Part shown: in pieces, positions 5,554-6,519 of the stretch
Numbering within the stretch: the stretch's first letter is position 1
Layout of the letters: each line of letters opens with the position of its first letter
Source: Clostridia bacterium
Lineage (GTDB): Bacteria; Bacillota_A; Clostridia; Oscillospirales; CAG-272
Reading direction: 5' to 3'
Assembly: GCA_017552165.1 (NCBI GenBank)
Contig: JAFZCF010000030.1
Coordinates: forward strand, 1-6,519
DNA length: 6,519 bases
Position numbers and translations under genes: made by a program
Notes under the pieces: model-generated
What the model saw: the letters and a program-made list of their open reading frames with translations, nothing else
Told to the model about the DNA's origin: nothing
The model's database searches: none

Positions 5554-6519
5554 TGCCGCATATCGATTTTCCTTACGGAAGGGAAAAACTCTCTCTCGAA
5601 ATACCCGAAGAACGCTTTGCCGGCGTCCTGACGTCGGAGCTTGACGGCTACGTTCCCGACGGAACGCCGGAGGAACTTGTCGCACGGGCTATGGAGAATC
5701 CGATTGGCTCGCCGCGCCTGTCCGCGCTTGCAAAGGGCAAAGAAAAGGTCGTCATCATAGCGAGCGATCACACCCGCCCTGTTCCGAGCCGGGTAATTAT
5801 CCCGCCCGTTCTCCGCGAAATCAGAGAAGGGAACCCGGACGCAGACATAACCATCCTTATCGCCACGGGCTGTCACAGAGGCACGACCGCGGCGGAGCTC
5901 AGGGCAAAGTTCGGGGACGAGATATTCGATAAAGAAAAAATCATCGTCCACGACTGTGACGACGAAAAAAATCTCATCTGCCTCGGTAAACTTCCGTCGG
6001 GCGGCGACCTAGTGATAAACCGTCTCGCAGCTGAGGCCGATCTTCTCGTTTCCGAGGGATTCATAGAGCCGCACTTTTTTGCCGGCTTTTCCGGCGGGAG
6101 AAAAAGCGTTCTCCCCGGGGTCGCTTCCCGCTCCACGGTGATGTACAACCATAACGGCGGCTTTATCGCGCACCCGTCAGCCAGGACCGGTGTGCTCGAC
6201 GGCAACCCCATCCACCGCGATATGCTTTTCGCCGCAAAAACGGCAAAGCTCGCGTATATCGTCAACGTCGTGATCAATTCCGAAAAGAAAACCGTTTTCG
6301 CTTCGGCTGGCGATCCCGAGGCGGCGCATCTTGCCGGCTGCGGATTCCTGCTCGACTACTGTCGGGTGAGGGCCGTCCCGTTCGACATCGTCATAACGAC
6401 GAACGGCGGCTACCCGCTTGATCAGAACGCGTATCAGTCTGTCAAGGGAATGACGGCCGCCGAGGCGACCGTCAGGGATGGCGGAGTAATCATCATGCTT
6501 TCAAAGTGCGGAGACGGAC
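5553..6519 (+). CDS. larA: LarA-family nickel-dependent lactate/hydroxyacid racemase, 3' end cut by the window edge
   Basis: The frame is open for 322 codons to the right edge; about 100 C-terminal residues are expected outside. The family interconverts D- and L-lactate or related 2-hydroxyacids with a covalently bound nickel-pincer nucleotide. The N-terminal domain shows SDHTRPVP (71-78), ATGCHR (104-109), EPHFFAGFSGGRKSVLPG (172-189) and YNHN (198-201). The residues known from Lactiplantibacillus plantarum LarA appear at identical numbers: Asp72, Arg75, His108, His174, Lys184 (cofactor lysine), His200 (nickel ligand), Gln295 and Lys298. This supports both function and the chosen start. Trp358 lies beyond the edge. 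Position 107 is Cys where Thr is common (GTHR). The ATG overlaps the aspS stop by one base (TGATG) and has no clear ribosome binding site, so translational coupling is likely. The family includes racemases and epimerases for other hydroxyacids, so lactate is only the first guess. Cofactor genes larB, larC and larE are not in the window. Confidence 0.9.
   Translation, partial: MPHIDFPYGREKLSLEIPEERFAGVLTSELDGYVPDGTPEELVARAMENPIGSPRLSALAKGKEKVVIIASDHTRPVPSRVIIPPVLREIREGNPDADITILIATGCHRGTTAAELRAKFGDEIFDKEKIIVHDCDDEKNLICLGKLPSGGDLVINRLAAEADLLVSEGFIEPHFFAGFSGGRKSVLPGVASRSTVMYNHNGGFIAHPSARTGVLDGNPIHRDMLFAAKTAKLAYIVNVVINSEKKTVFASAGDPEAAHLAGCGFLLDYCRVRAVPFDIVITTNGGYPLDQNAYQSVKGMTAAEATVRDGGVIIMLSKCGDG

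Noticed and set aside
5358..5951. Minus-strand open frame of 197 codons across the aspS/larA junction
   Set aside because: The plus strand encodes conserved AspRS motif 3 and the LarA N-terminal domain here; the antisense product is unrecognisable.

Overview
The window reads as ordinary chromosomal DNA from a GC-rich member of the Bacillota, most likely an uncultured Clostridia lineage. Three things suggest this: a zinc-ribbon type ribosomal protein L28 with two CxxC pairs, a MurC carrying an EACEYCDSF segment in its central domain, and a hypothetical protein resembling a GME-fold family (DUF6873) that I know mainly from Clostridia. This placement is inference; there is no rRNA to confirm it.

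Layout. Positions 1-155 are a divergent intergenic region. It holds a strong leftward sigma-A-type promoter (minus strand, 20-48) with a possible Shine-Dalgarno sequence at 2-6, so an unseen gene probably begins just left of the window. It also holds an imperfect 15-bp inverted repeat (72-109) and a rightward -10 box (119-124). Positions 156-1334 encode a lipoprotein with a class 3 lipase-like alpha/beta hydrolase domain and a complete candidate Ser-Asp-His triad. Positions 1335-1453 hold an excellent promoter, a GC-rich hairpin and the leader of rpmB.

From 1454 to the right edge, five plus-strand genes follow with no visible terminator and gaps of 21, 36, 8 and -1 bases. They are rpmB (L28), the DUF6873-like protein, murC (GTG start), aspS, and a 3'-truncated larA-family gene. 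This looks like one growth-linked transcription unit driven from the rpmB promoter. It combines ribosome assembly (L28), cytoplasmic peptidoglycan precursor synthesis (MurC), tRNA charging (AspRS) and a nickel-pincer hydroxyacid racemase. The racemase keeps every LarA catalytic residue visible up to the edge, at the same residue numbers as the Lactiplantibacillus plantarum enzyme.

No mobile element, CRISPR array, tRNA, rRNA or phage gene is visible. I see no new multi-gene system. The points most worth a second look are the near-duplicate promoters, the rpmB leader hairpin, the uncharacterised GME-like protein and the LarA homologue.
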